Positions 1-9,833 of a stretch of DNA of 64,000 bases are shown here, piece after piece. Source of the DNA: Cymbomonas tetramitiformis (Eukaryota; Chlorophyta; Pyramimonadophyceae; Pyramimonadales; Pyramimonadaceae). The notes below the pieces were generated by a model. The model saw only the letters and a list, made by a program, of their open reading frames with translations, was not told the DNA's origin and did not search any database. Where the stretch lies: contig LGRX02012774.1 of assembly GCA_001247695.2 (NCBI GenBank), forward strand, positions 34,716-98,715, read 5' to 3'. Numbering within the stretch: the first letter of the stretch is position 1; each line of letters opens with the position of its first letter. The position numbers and the translations under genes are program-made.

Positions 1-1112
1 TGGCTGCTGTACCGTTTTAGAGGATCCACCGGGACGCAGTTGGTGCGTTACGCGCAAGCGCAGATCACGAGCGCGTACGACGCCGGGTGTGCGTGCTTTG
101 TCGCGCTCGGCGACGACGACCTGAACATGCCCGAACAAAAACGTGACGAGCAACGTAGGCGCGACAAACGCGCGCCCGACGCCAACGCGACCGCGACGGC
201 GCCCGTCCTGGACGACGATAACGCGCCGACGGATTGGTGTGCCGCCTTGTCGAACCGCGCGTTCAAGCAGGCCGTGTTGCATTATCTGCACGACAAGCTG
301 ACGCCGCCCGATCTGAAACGCAAAACCGGCGAGGTTATGCTCGTCACCCGCATGGCCACGCGAGGCATACGCGCCTTCCGCGCACGCGACGGCGTCTGGT
401 CGGGTTTTCACGACGCGTCCATGGAAACGGCGATCGAAGGTTGCGGTGAAGCGGACGTGGCGGCGGCGCGGGTCGTCGAGTGGTTGACGGAACGGACCGG
501 CTACAAAAGCTACGTCGTGCGCACAATCGATTCCGATTCGATACCCATCCTACTGGCGTCGCAAGCTCGCGTCCGCTGCCAGAACGCCACCCTGCATCTG
601 TGGTTACCGACGTGCGAACGCGCGGTGCGTCGCCTACCGTCGCTCGGCGTTTGTCGACTTGCGCGCGGCACGTGTGTATAACGCGGTCGTATATGGTGTG
701 CTCACAGCCCGCAGGCGAGGACGTCTTGTTCGGCGTCGTCGCGAACGATCTGCATCGGAGCGCGTTCGCGACGTCGCGTACAGGCTACGACACCTTGTGG
801 TCCTTCGAAACGCGGAGAATCGTGGATATCGACCGCATGCTGCGCAGTTTCGACGATTTGGCGTGCGCGTGGCGTTTTTGCGCTCTGTGCGTCATGATGG
901 GCACGGATTTCAATAAAAAGATCGCACACCGAGTCGGCCTGCGCGACTTGCAAACGCGTATAGCGCGCGCCTTCAAAACGGCGCACCCTTTACGAGACTA
1001 CCCTAAATTCTTTCGCATCGTCGCTAGTGATACACGGTTAGGCAAAGGCGAAAGCTGTCAAAACACGGGGTGGGTACTGAGGTACTGGGGCGCTGATAGC
1101 TTGCTTCCCTGA
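1..1112 (+). pseudogene. XPG/FEN1-type structure-specific nuclease, 5'-truncated by the window, frame interrupted
   Basis: The frame is open from base 1, so the true start lies upstream of the window. The first part (frame 1) carries XPG-family hallmarks: a basic helix after an acidic stretch (near 120-170), the acidic active-site motif GEADVAAARVV (near 445-475) and IDSDSIPILL (near 525-550). The downstream part (frame 3, from about 715) carries ETRRIVDIDRML and the helix-hairpin-like MMGTDFNKKI, which follow in order in FEN1-like nucleases. Between about 625 and 715 the coding sense passes through frame 2, so two indels or a missed splice seem to separate the halves. Members of this family cut flap DNA or, in some viruses, RNA. 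It may be a pseudogene, an assembly error or a spliced gene. The family call is fairly sure; the state of the gene is not. Confidence 0.6.
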
Positions 1113-1153
1113 CGTGTTAACTGTAATATCACGTGTACATACGCCGTACACGG

Positions 1154-2086
1154 CTAACGCGGCGATGTTATGTCACTCAACAGCATCTCTTTCATTTGCA
1201 CGTTGGCAAACTCCGCAACGGTCTCGTTGCTGCTTGCATCGACGAACTCTTCGTTCGCCACGAACGAACACGTCGCGTTTTTGCTGTCCGTGCGATCGGT
1301 CTGATGCATGCGGAAAAGCCATTTTTGGCAATGATTGCACGTCATCACGTAATCTTTGCGCATGCTACGTATGCACTCGCCGGATACCGCCAAACGTTTC
1401 AGCAGCTCCGTGTTGGTGCCCCGACTGTTTTTTAGGCGCAGCGTCTCCTCCGCCAAATCCGCTTGCAACGTTTGCAGCGCAAAGTGCAGATCCGTGTTTC
1501 GCTGCGTCATCATGACGTGCTCGTCTTCCTGCTCGATCAGCGTGGCCTGCTTCGCTTGCGTGCGCAGCGAAAAGTCATGCAGCACGACGGCGCGCCAGTG
1601 ATGCAGCGCGCGTGAAACTCGATTGGTGACGCGCTTGGTGACGACCCAAAAATGAATCCACGCGGTCATGACGCGCTGCAGAGTCGCCCTGCGTCGTATC
1701 GTGTTTGAAACGCAGGCGAAGCGGTGCTCAACGCGCGTCGCGCGCTCTTTCCAATTCCAAAACGATCGTGCCACGACGACGTCCGCAAACCGGCGATCGC
1801 CGATGCGCACACGTTGGCATTCCGTCGGCGAAGAAGTTTGGCTGCAGGTGTGATTTCGTTCCACCGCGCACTGCACCGCTGCGTGTTTGCGACACGGCGG
1901 ATCGTATCGCCCCTCCGGCTTTGTCGGATTGGCGTCCAAATACGTCGACCGTCGAATCGCGCTCGACGTCGGCGGCAGGCGAAGTATTTCGCGGTAGACT
2001 GCGTTTTGCGCCTCCAACGCTACGATGATGCCGTAAGCGCCCGGGACGTATTCGTTAGCGTAAGGGTTCATGATAAGGGATATCAC
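1154..2086 (-). CDS. Orphan Trp-rich/coiled-coil protein with C-terminal CxxC
   Basis: This is a 310-residue protein of no family I recognise. A middle segment has spaced aromatic residues (FWNW, WIHFW, HHW), then a charged helical stretch rich in E, Q and L that could form a coiled coil (about residues 190-245). A CNHC pair sits near residue 265. There is no signal peptide or membrane segment. A TATAAATT box on the minus strand at 2141-2146 lies about 55 bases before the first ATG. A second ATG five codons in is possible. It is transcribed away from the gene at 2369. Confidence 0.55.
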   Translation of the reverse strand: MISLIMNPYANEYVPGAYGIIVALEAQNAVYREILRLPPTSSAIRRSTYLDANPTKPEGRYDPPCRKHAAVQCAVERNHTCSQTSSPTECQRVRIGDRRFADVVVARSFWNWKERATRVEHRFACVSNTIRRRATLQRVMTAWIHFWVVTKRVTNRVSRALHHWRAVVLHDFSLRTQAKQATLIEQEDEHVMMTQRNTDLHFALQTLQADLAEETLRLKNSRGTNTELLKRLAVSGECIRSMRKDYVMTCNHCQKWLFRMHQTDRTDSKNATCSFVANEEFVDASSNETVAEFANVQMKEMLLSDITSPR

Positions 2087-2140
2087 GGCGCCTTTATGGT
2101 GTATGCGATTGTGACTGTGAGCGGTTGTTTAATATGAAAA

Positions 2141-2146
2141 TTTATA
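2141..2146 (-). promoter_or_regulatory. TATA box for the 2086 gene
   Basis: The minus strand reads TATAAATTTT here, about 55 bases before the ATG, at the spacing seen for many other genes in the window. Confidence 0.45.
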
Positions 2147-2316
2147 CGCTCGTGTGGCAAATTGTGGTACATGATGATCGCCCGCGCGCGTGGGCGTTTG
2201 TTATGATGCCGCATTTCGATTGGGCAGACGCCGTGGATGCGTTCGTTTGTTCGATATGATCGCACCAGTACACGGACCGATGTGTTTTGCGCAGATGCAC
2301 ACGGCAGTTGTTACGA

Positions 2317-2326
2317 TATATAAATA
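2317..2326 (+). promoter_or_regulatory. TATA box for the 2369 gene
   Basis: TATATAAATA lies 52 bases before the chosen ATG. It supports starting at 2369 and not at the upstream GTG. Confidence 0.6.
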
Positions 2327-2368
2327 TACCGTCGCTACGTGCACGAGTGGCTTGAACGTTTGGAGAAG

Positions 2369-4528
2369 ATGTCTGTAGCTTTATGTGCTTCGTCCTCGAT
2401 ATACCAAGACCCGGTAGCAATAACAGGTAACAGTGCGGCAGGTTTTAATTTATTAAAAGACCTGACAGAGCGGGTCACGCGTCTCAAATATGAGCTTGGA
2501 TCTTGCAAACGAAACCAAGAAAAATGGCGTGCAGCATACCCCAATACGACGTTGCCTGCGATATTTACGGATGCGAGCAAAAATAATTCAGACGATAAAC
2601 TTGTGGCAATCACAGACCCTGAATCACTTCAACGAATAAGTGTACAGTTTGCACAGTCTCGAGATTTTCTAGGTTTGTTGGACCGTATTGCAGACGTGGA
2701 ACCAACTTTTGTTGAGATGGTCTACAGTAATCCAAAATCTTTTGGAATGCCAGCATTGGAAACAGAAAAAGGATCGCCTGAAATAGTACAAATGCAAAAA
2801 GAATATGATGATTGCCTTGGTGAACTCAACGACTGTTACGCCAACTTTCCTCGGGATGAAACAGGTGTCAATTTTTTGGACATAAAGTCGTTTCATGGAA
2901 AAGTTTTATTGTTAATGTACTTTCCCAGCGTTTTGCGCAATCAGTACGTGCATTTATGGATATCAAAACCGACGAAGGGTAGAAGGAAAAAATTATCGAT
3001 ATTTAATACTTTTCTAAACATGTTTAACAAAAAAATTGAAGCTGTGGATATCTTATACACTCTTGAACAAGTCGAAGACTATATTAAAAAAACTTTTTTT
3101 CACGAATTTACGTTACGTAATGGTACGCCATCGTCCCTGAGGTCCCTGGGTCAAAAACGGGTCAAACCCATTGATGACGCGTTAAATTTTATTACACAAA
3201 GGCGCTTTGATTGCACTACCACGCGTACTACTGCCCGGACATATTATCTATTGAACGACGTAGACTCAAATCGTTTACACGACGTTGTACGAGCTTGTGT
3301 ACACGAGAAAGCTTCTGAGTATGATTGGAAAAACACACCAGAATTTTACGAATTGCTCAAAAAGATTGACTTTTCGTACGAGGAATACAAGCAATCCCGG
3401 AATACGATGTCACATGCGCCAGAATCGTCACCATCGCAAACTGGATCGTCGTCGCAAGAGAACGCAATCAGTAGCGCTAGCACGCCCAGCCCACCCGATC
3501 AAACAAGTTCATACGACGGTTTAGTCTCATCTAAAAACTCCAAGACGCAAATGTTTGACAGGTTGATGAATTTTTATACAGAAAAAAACCTTGCAAACAA
3601 AGCCACCGATCAACCGGCTTCTCCCGAACAGGTTGCAAGCAGTAGTGGCAAGACCCAAACCGAAGCCGAAGACATGATAGTGTCATCCAAAGAATGGGCT
3701 AAATATCTTTCTGATACGTCGGTATCGGAACTAGACGGTTCAGTCTCATCTGAAAAGTCCAAGAAGCAAATGTTTTTCAGGTTGCAGAATTTTTATACAG
3801 AAAAAAACCCTGCAAACATCACCACCGATCGACCGCATTCTCCCGAACAGGTTGCAAGCGGAAGTAGCGATACAAAAACTGATACCGATGACATCGATAT
3901 ATTACTTAATGAATGGCAGAAATATCTTAAGCAAACGTCGACAGCTGTAGGTGATTCTGGTGTTGATGCCGAGCCGCCACCAGCATCTAACACGTCGGTA
4001 TCGGAACTACCAGAAGAATGGGGTGTCACACGGGCGCCTAATTCGGCACCCGCAGCTATCGCGGGGATAGCGTATGCAAACAAAGAGATCCCGTATGTAG
4101 AGGATGCGTTACGCAATCACCTATCAAAGCGTAAGGGTGAAACAGAAGTGGAGTACACGCCATCATCCAAACGTCCGAACGTGGGTGCAAAAGGTGTAGA
4201 TTTGCGCGACACCGTGATGGTCCCTGGTCCTGATGATCTCCACCCGGATTTTGATTTTAGTGATTTCAAACCGGGTCTTTATTTAAAAGATTTTAGTCCG
4301 GACTCTGATTTGGAAATTTTTGACTCGGACTCTGATTCGAGAATTTTTGGCTCGGACTCTGATTTGGAAATTTTTGACTCGGACTCTGATTCGAGAATTT
4401 TTGGCTCGGACTCTGATTTTGAAATTTTTGGCTCGGACCCTAATCTTGGAGATCCCAACTTAAATCTTGAAAATCCCTTTAATATTGGTAAGTCGGGAAT
4501 GTTTTTTGAGCCTGGAAATCTCGATTAG
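2369..4528 (+). CDS. AT-rich orphan with internal 72-residue duplication and C-terminal DSD repeats
   Basis: A protein of 719 residues from the ATG at 2369; an upstream GTG at 2339 is less likely given the TATA box. The N-terminal half is an unrecognised, probably globular helical region. Around residues 384-525 two copies of a roughly 72-residue unit follow each other, sharing QMFxRLxNFYTEKN and SPEQVAS and ending in a KxWxKYL-like helix. The tail (about residues 640-690) alternates IFDSDSDSRIFGSDSDLE-type acidic repeats. There is a basic KRKGETE...SSKRP patch before it. The gene is clearly more AT-rich than the flanking GC-rich genes, which may mean recent acquisition. The function is unknown. 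The acidic, low-complexity tail suggests protein or nucleic-acid interaction rather than catalysis. Confidence 0.75.
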   Translation: MSVALCASSSIYQDPVAITGNSAAGFNLLKDLTERVTRLKYELGSCKRNQEKWRAAYPNTTLPAIFTDASKNNSDDKLVAITDPESLQRISVQFAQSRDFLGLLDRIADVEPTFVEMVYSNPKSFGMPALETEKGSPEIVQMQKEYDDCLGELNDCYANFPRDETGVNFLDIKSFHGKVLLLMYFPSVLRNQYVHLWISKPTKGRRKKLSIFNTFLNMFNKKIEAVDILYTLEQVEDYIKKTFFHEFTLRNGTPSSLRSLGQKRVKPIDDALNFITQRRFDCTTTRTTARTYYLLNDVDSNRLHDVVRACVHEKASEYDWKNTPEFYELLKKIDFSYEEYKQSRNTMSHAPESSPSQTGSSSQENAISSASTPSPPDQTSSYDGLVSSKNSKTQMFDRLMNFYTEKNLANKATDQPASPEQVASSSGKTQTEAEDMIVSSKEWAKYLSDTSVSELDGSVSSEKSKKQMFFRLQNFYTEKNPANITTDRPHSPEQVASGSSDTKTDTDDIDILLNEWQKYLKQTSTAVGDSGVDAEPPPASNTSVSELPEEWGVTRAPNSAPAAIAGIAYANKEIPYVEDALRNHLSKRKGETEVEYTPSSKRPNVGAKGVDLRDTVMVPGPDDLHPDFDFSDFKPGLYLKDFSPDSDLEIFDSDSDSRIFGSDSDLEIFDSDSDSRIFGSDSDFEIFGSDPNLGDPNLNLENPFNIGKSGMFFEPGNLD

Positions 4529-4605
4529 AAAAATTAATTTCACTTGAAACATACTCGCGAACCCTTAACAATTTTTATTCAAGTCCACGACTCGCCGCGC
4601 AAAAA

Positions 4606-5241
4606 CTATCGCGCGCACCCTTTAGGATTTTTGACCCTCCATCCTGCACCGAAACGTTGTCGCAGCCTCTTGTTGTCCCGTCGTTGCACGAAATGTAACT
4701 GATTTACGACATACAAAAACTCCTGCTCTCGGAACATACGGCCGCTCGCCATCGCTTTGGCGCGCGATGCTATCTCCGTACGCGCATCGGCATTCAGAGT
4801 GCGCTCGAAAGCGGCGTGCACCAGCGAAAAACACTCCGCTTGCGACGTGCCCGGGGCAGCGACGGGGGAGTCGTGCGTCAGGCGATGATACTCGCTGAGC
4901 GCGACCAGCACGCTGAAACGCGCGTGCATGTACGCGTGCAGAGCGCGCACGCGCGCACCGTCCACCTGCGCGGCGCAGACGTCGACCAAGTGATCGTACA
5001 AGGGCGTTGCGGAACTCAGGCAGCAACGAATCAACCCTACGGGCGGTCCGGTTTTGTGACTTTCCCACGCGTACCGGCACGGCGCGAGCACTCGTGGCAA
5101 CGTAAGATGCGCGCGGCGACGCGTGTCGCAGAGTTTGCGAAACCACGAGCAGGTGGACGCCAACAGCGCGATCTGCGCGTCTGTCAGACGGTGCAGCACG
5201 AACGCGTGCCACACCTCGCGCGGAACGTACGAAAGCTGCAT
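4606..5241 (-). CDS. F-box protein
   Basis: A protein of 211 residues beginning with a recognisable F-box: LSYVPREVWHAFVLHRL followed by IALLASTCSWFRKLC (residues 3-40). This matches the family pattern of a proline-led first helix and a W-F/L-R-x-L close. F-box proteins dock substrates onto SCF ubiquitin ligases through Skp1. The remaining 170 residues, mostly helical and basic at the end, have no recognised substrate-binding repeats. Viral F-box proteins usually redirect host ubiquitination, which fits the deubiquitinase and SUMO protease at 47.9 kb. A weak minus-strand TATA (CAATAAATA, 5328-5335) lies about 90 bases upstream, farther than usual here. Confidence 0.65.
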   Translation of the reverse strand: MQLSYVPREVWHAFVLHRLTDAQIALLASTCSWFRKLCDTRRRAHLTLPRVLAPCRYAWESHKTGPPVGLIRCCLSSATPLYDHLVDVCAAQVDGARVRALHAYMHARFSVLVALSEYHRLTHDSPVAAPGTSQAECFSLVHAAFERTLNADARTEIASRAKAMASGRMFREQEFLYVVNQLHFVQRRDNKRLRQRFGAGWRVKNPKGCAR

Positions 5242-5453
5242 GACAGCCCGAAATTGTTACGTTTCGTATCAACAGGGCGTACGTTTTTTTACCGCGCAAG
5301 CGCAGAAATCAGATTGTTGTATTTTGGTATTTATTGTAAAGTTAGAGCTGTTGTTTTCTGGCGGTCGCTCAAAAGATTCTAAGCGGTGACGTGCTTTCTG
5401 ACTCGATACGGTAGTGACACCGCGGAGCAATCTCGTATCCGATTGTACGACGT

Positions 5454-6139
5454 TTATTTACGGCATATGTCCAGCTTGTTTTTATCCAAGCGCGTTGGAT
5501 TGATAAGTCTGGGCAAAACTTTTGAAACGGTTGCGACCTGGCATGCTGGAATATTGTACGTGGTGCTCCGACCACAACCAACACGTACAATTTTAAAACA
5601 GGTGGAATCCTGGGAAATAGGAACCGAGGTGAGAATATCCGCAAATTGATGTAAAGATTTGTAAATCCCTATTTCTTTGTCCCGAATGCCCAGTGCATAC
5701 TTCTTAAGTAGATTGCGAGACATAAAAGCCTAATTATCAGCGAGGCAAGATGATTTGGTGCCGAAACAGTTGCAATCTGCATGGGGCACGATAATGCTAT
5801 CCCTGCCAACGAGCCGCGGAATGCGATCGAACACGCACCCAATCACATCCAGTCGTTGTCGTACAACCCGATCGAAGGTATACTCTTGGCTTTCATATAT
5901 CGCAATCCGTTCGTCGCACACTACCAGACCCTTGTATTGTGAACTGTTTGATTCTGATATCGTGATATCGTGATATCGGCGTCAATCAATGCTTCCGGTG
6001 CCGTTTGACTATTCCACTCGTTCGTTACAACAAAGTATGTTGGATGCAGTAGGTGATAGCTAAGCGTTATGAAGGGTAAGGTAAAGTTGGTAGTGCGGAA
6101 CGATGCCGTCAAACATACAGCTATTTTGGACGGTGACAT
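5454..6139 (-). pseudogene. Broken glycosyltransferase-like gene, paralogue type of the 20269 gene
   Basis: Three reading-frame pieces on the minus strand line up as one gene. It opens with KIAVCLTASFRT, the sugar-nucleotide-type opening strand also seen as KVAVVQSG at 20269. It continues with FDRVVRQRLDV (compare YDIMLRIRED in the intact gene) and then IIVPHADCNCFG. The first break is at about 5955-5985, where an 8-base unit (gatatcac) is repeated in tandem and shifts the frame. The second is an in-frame TAG near 5724. The start at 6139 is supported by a TA tract at 6186-6202, 47 bases upstream. The family call rests on matching motif order with the intact gene; the exact sugar is unknown. 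Confidence 0.5.
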
Positions 6140-6185
6140 ATTGGCGTCCGCGAGATCGATCTTCTCATATGTTTTGTACATATAC

Positions 6186-6202
6186 ATATATATATATATA
6201 TA
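6186..6202 (-). promoter_or_regulatory. TA tract serving as TATA box for the 6139 gene
   Basis: An alternating TA run lies 47 bases before the minus-strand ATG at 6139. It could also serve the divergent gene at 6330, though that spacing is long. Confidence 0.4.
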
Positions 6203-6329
6203 AGACGCCTTGTCACTAGGCGTTTGCAGCAAAGTCTTCTTCGACATTCGTTATTTTTTCGTGCAGCGTTATTTCATCGCCGATAACATAGACGACCGTC
6301 GCACGTCACGCAGCCACCTCACACGACGC

Positions 6330-6731
6330 ATGGTTTTGCACGCGCCCGCCCCGCGTTTTGATTTTGAGAGGTATTTCGATCGCGTTATGACACGCGTCGA
6401 CCGACGCTGTAAAGATGGTGTGACACGCACGTACGCTGCGGGCTATACTATTCTTTGGGATGAGTATCGCGCAATCTTTTGTGATCCGGAAGCGTGGGCA
6501 AGGCAAGACGACGAACACGTGGTGCATCGCAAGCTTGGGGGCACGCTGCGTAATTATATTTACCACGACTTTAAGAATCGCGTCATCGACGCGTGGGATG
6601 ATCCCGCTTTCGACGTCGGTGCGCGGGAGCTGGCGTGGCGAATCCATACACTGACCACTCAACGGACACCGACGCACGACCGCAGCACGGGCTCGGGACG
6701 TGCGCCAATCACTATTGAGAATTTGTTTTAA
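6330..6731 (+). CDS. Small orphan protein
   Basis: A protein of 133 residues from the ATG at 6330. The frame is open further upstream, but that stretch lacks coding character. It is rich in R, D, Y and W, with FDFERYFDRVMTRVDRRC at the start and no membrane segment. It ends in a Ser/Gly/Pro-containing tail and ITIENLF. No family is recognised. It diverges from the broken glycosyltransferase on its left. Confidence 0.5.
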   Translation: MVLHAPAPRFDFERYFDRVMTRVDRRCKDGVTRTYAAGYTILWDEYRAIFCDPEAWARQDDEHVVHRKLGGTLRNYIYHDFKNRVIDAWDDPAFDVGARELAWRIHTLTTQRTPTHDRSTGSGRAPITIENLF

Positions 6732-7096
6732 ACCGCGCGGTGGATCGTGCTACATTTCGTAGCACAATAATAAGTGTTTGGCAACCACGTATGCCAATTC
6801 GAAAGTCTTTTGACTGAAAATTTAGGGTTTCTCTTTCCTGCATGTATACGCATCTAGAAGTATAGATACGCACCCATGGAGATGCGCACACTTACGAGCG
6901 TGCGCCGTTTCACCATGCATGTCGATATGTGCATGCATCATACCGTCATAAGCAACCAAGCATCATACCGTCATACGCGGGTCCGCCGTGTAGGCGTTGT
7001 GCGGCATAGCCTGCAGCTTCGCTGGGTGTAGATTGGTTACTACGTTTGGGTTTGCGCGCACCGGAACGCTTCGCGCCGAACTGACTTTACGCGACG
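6732..7096 (+). other. Intergenic region with a short direct repeat
   Basis: No gene seen. A 16-base unit, gcatcataccgtcata, occurs twice about 25 bases apart (near 6935 and 6960), close to alternating atgcat motifs. The TATA box of the next gene starts at 7097. Confidence 0.5.
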
Positions 7097-7104
7097 TATA
7101 AATA
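7097..7104 (+). promoter_or_regulatory. TATA box for the 7142 gene
   Basis: TATAAATA, 45 bases before the ATG. Confidence 0.65.
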
Positions 7105-7141
7105 CACCATAACAAATAAACGAAAAGTGCGCAAAGAAATC

Positions 7142-8509
7142 ATGTCGGTAATAACGCCAACGCAAGGCAAAAGGAATATCGAAGGAAGCATGACCGACAC
7201 AACGAGCGCAAAAAAATCAAAAACCGAACAAAAATTTACCTCACTACCCCTTGAAGTTTTGACTAAAACAATGCGTCTTGCAAATATTCGAGATAGACAA
7301 CTATTTGCCATAAACAAGCTTTTTAATGAAAATACTACGAATAGGTGTGTTTGCCGCTGGGATACTGAAAAAAAGGAATTTGTGAGTTGGCATTATACTA
7401 ATGGTAACGAAACCCAATGTGAAATAGAAACTGAAAACGGTACGGTTCGAGTACCTGTGAATAAATATTGTACAGAACTAAATAACCTTTTTATCGAAAT
7501 ACAAAAAAAAATTACAACAATATCAGAAAGAGAAGCTAATTTTGCCGATAAAATACGAAATTCGGTTACCATTGTGTATGAAGCATTTGATGAAATCAAA
7601 GACCTTCGGCAAATTCAAATGCTGACCGCACCGATAGCCGAACACGTTTACAATACATATTATGAAGAAGAACAGGCTAATGTAGAAGTAAATGATTTTT
7701 TTGCCCAACACGGTATACTTAATAAATTTAGGGAATGCATAAATGAACATCAAGTATCAGCGTACATGACACATTTATTTTTATATAAAGAAGGAAATAA
7801 TTTAGAACCAAACAATGTTCAGAGGTATTCGCCACCCTTTATTTTTAGAATATTAGAAAATAATCTTAAGACTACTGATCCATACGATAGTAAAAAAACA
7901 TCTTATAACTATATAATTACACTAATGTTTGATTATGTAAATCGCGATCTGTCACTATATCGCCAAATATTAAAAAGCATAAAAGAATGTGATTACCTGT
8001 ATAATGTGAATAAAGACGATATATTAAAACATTTTTTTAGCGAGTATTACGACGTTATTTTGACACCTGGTAGATATGCACATTACTTTGATCTGGTCCA
8101 CGTATTGTACGGTGGATGCTTTGAAACCGAAGAACAGGATCCAATATGGGACAATGGAATACGTACAGACAAAGTATACAACGAATTTCGAAACTATTAT
8201 AAAGATCAATTGTGCTCTTTCGATCATAAGAAACGTTTTGTAGGAATTAAAGATAAATCGAAAAATATAGATAAAACCAAAACTTTAGACCAAATTTTCG
8301 AAGCGTTTATTGTTACGTATTTTCTACTACGATGGGATTATTTTCATATTGTAGAGCAATATTCGATTGTATATTTAGATTTAGCCAAAAGTTTTTGTGA
8401 AGATACTAAAACTATGGGGGATTTTAAATCAAAAATGATAACACGAGCTTTTTTATTTGGCACAAAAAAGGAAAAGAAATTTGCAAGTAAAATTATGGAA
8501 TATGAATAA
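7142..8509 (+). CDS. AT-rich orphan with F-box-like N-terminus
   Basis: A protein of 455 residues from the ATG at 7142. After a charged leader, FTSLPLEVLTKTM and RDRQLFAINKLF (about residues 38-68) resemble an F-box, though the match is short. The rest is charged, helical and rich in N, K, Y and I, typical of the AT-rich genes scattered in this GC-rich window. No catalytic motif or membrane segment is seen. If the F-box is real it would be a second ubiquitin-ligase adaptor beside the one at 4606. The product is otherwise unknown. Confidence 0.7.
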   Translation: MSVITPTQGKRNIEGSMTDTTSAKKSKTEQKFTSLPLEVLTKTMRLANIRDRQLFAINKLFNENTTNRCVCRWDTEKKEFVSWHYTNGNETQCEIETENGTVRVPVNKYCTELNNLFIEIQKKITTISEREANFADKIRNSVTIVYEAFDEIKDLRQIQMLTAPIAEHVYNTYYEEEQANVEVNDFFAQHGILNKFRECINEHQVSAYMTHLFLYKEGNNLEPNNVQRYSPPFIFRILENNLKTTDPYDSKKTSYNYIITLMFDYVNRDLSLYRQILKSIKECDYLYNVNKDDILKHFFSEYYDVILTPGRYAHYFDLVHVLYGGCFETEEQDPIWDNGIRTDKVYNEFRNYYKDQLCSFDHKKRFVGIKDKSKNIDKTKTLDQIFEAFIVTYFLLRWDYFHIVEQYSIVYLDLAKSFCEDTKTMGDFKSKMITRAFLFGTKKEKKFASKIMEYE

Positions 8510-8667
8510 TAATAAAGCATTCGAATACCAAGCGTAAGCTTTGACGAACGGTATGCGCGCAGAGAGTAAATTTACAAAATTTACGGTGCAAGTTTGATTT
8601 TCTAAACCTGTTCAAAAGTCGATACGAACAAAAATATCAACGATTTGAAAATTCGGTTTGCTCAGAC

Positions 8668-8994
8668 TTGGATGCGCATCGCGTTAGAAGATGTATATCA
8701 CCAGTACCAGAATTTAGTGACTTTAAACGGCATAAACATGCGTACTGTTTGTTAGGTTGCGATCATTCTGGGGCAAATTACGATGAGCGCCGCGAAGACG
8801 GTGATGCTGATATGAAAAGCACGGCCGAGGAGGATGATCCGTTATGTGCTCGTACTGATGAAGATGCTGAGAAGAACAAGGAGTGGCAAAAACTAGTGGC
8901 GGAGGTGATAACGATGCAACAGGCAAAAGGGGTTTCAGTACGACCACTGCGCCGTTCATCCGGATCCGCGCGCGCCAAAAAAATGGCGACGTGA
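8668..8994 (+). other. Possible degraded small gene
   Basis: A frame with reasonable protein character runs from about 8543 to 8994 without an upstream ATG; the first ATG (8812) would leave only 60 residues. The C-terminus is acidic then basic (RRSSGSARAKK). It may be the 3' end of a decayed gene. No family is recognised. Confidence 0.3.
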
Positions 8995-9135
8995 AAAAAC
9001 ATAAGCTTCGTGGCTTTCACAGGACACAAAAAAATTCCTTGTTGTGATGGCAAGAACCTAGACTGTTACGCCCTTGTTAACTTAACGAGCTTACAATTCG
9101 ATCTTTTAAGGGTTTTAGGGTAGCCGCGTGGCCGC

Positions 9136-9774
9136 TCAACAGGTGAACGCGAAGTGCATCAAATGCACCACCGCGGCGCTGGCGATGCCGGATACGAAAT
9201 ACGCGCCGTTGCTCGGGACGTCGGGCGTGTTGTACACCTCGTGCGCGCTGTACACGGCAGAATAAATGGTGGACAGCGTGTACATCCACAGAAAATGAAT
9301 GTACGTGCGCTGCAGCTCCATCTCGTACGGTATCCGAAGATCCTCGTACGCGTCCTGCGCTTGTGGATAGTGCGTCGCGTACGTCATGATCGACACGATG
9401 ACCGGCAAGGTGTGCACGCCGAAGTCGCCGAGCTTTAATTTACCTGCGTCTTTCGTGTCCAAGTCCTCGTCATCGAGAAGACGTTCCGCGTAATGGTAGT
9501 ACAGCACGTTTATGGTGAGGAACACGGTGAACGACAGCACGCACATCACCGGCGCGATCGCGTATATAAAACGATCGGATTGACTACGATTTGTGTTTCG
9601 GTCCTGCGCGTCCGAAACAACGAGCGCGAATAGCACGCCATGCGTAAGCGCGTGCGCGCACAGACTCCAGTAGGTGAGATACTTAAAGTTGCCTCCGTCG
9701 GACGTCGCCAGCATGCATGTGTACACCAAACACACCGTCGCCGCATACACGCTAGATAGAGCCTTGCGGAGCAT
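9136..9774 (-). CDS. AIG1/FAR-17a-like multipass membrane protein (possible lipid hydrolase)
   Basis: A protein of 212 residues starting at the ATG at 9774, 44-59 bases after a TA tract on the minus strand. It has about five to six hydrophobic segments. GGNFKYLTYWSLCAHALTHG near residue 30 matches the AIG1/ADTRP pattern, in which the family's catalytic threonine lies in a K-Y/F-L-T motif. FGVHTLPVIVSIMTY near residue 130 carries the histidine expected of the threonine-histidine pair. Family members are membrane hydrolases of branched fatty-acid esters of hydroxy fatty acids. Viral copies are unusual, and the substrate here is unknown. A ceramidase-like membrane protein at 60611 could act in the same theme. 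Confidence 0.55.
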   Translation of the reverse strand: MLRKALSSVYAATVCLVYTCMLATSDGGNFKYLTYWSLCAHALTHGVLFALVVSDAQDRNTNRSQSDRFIYAIAPVMCVLSFTVFLTINVLYYHYAERLLDDEDLDTKDAGKLKLGDFGVHTLPVIVSIMTYATHYPQAQDAYEDLRIPYEMELQRTYIHFLWMYTLSTIYSAVYSAHEVYNTPDVPSNGAYFVSGIASAAVVHLMHFAFTC

Positions 9775-9817
9775 ATCGCGTGACAATGTCGCGTGCTGTA
9801 TAGATATGCACGAATTG

Positions 9818-9833
9818 ATATATATATATATAT
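9818..9833 (-). promoter_or_regulatory. TA tract, TATA box for the 9774 gene
   Basis: Alternating TA run about 44-59 bases before the ATG at 9774. It argues against the longer start at 9852, which lies beyond it. Confidence 0.5.
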
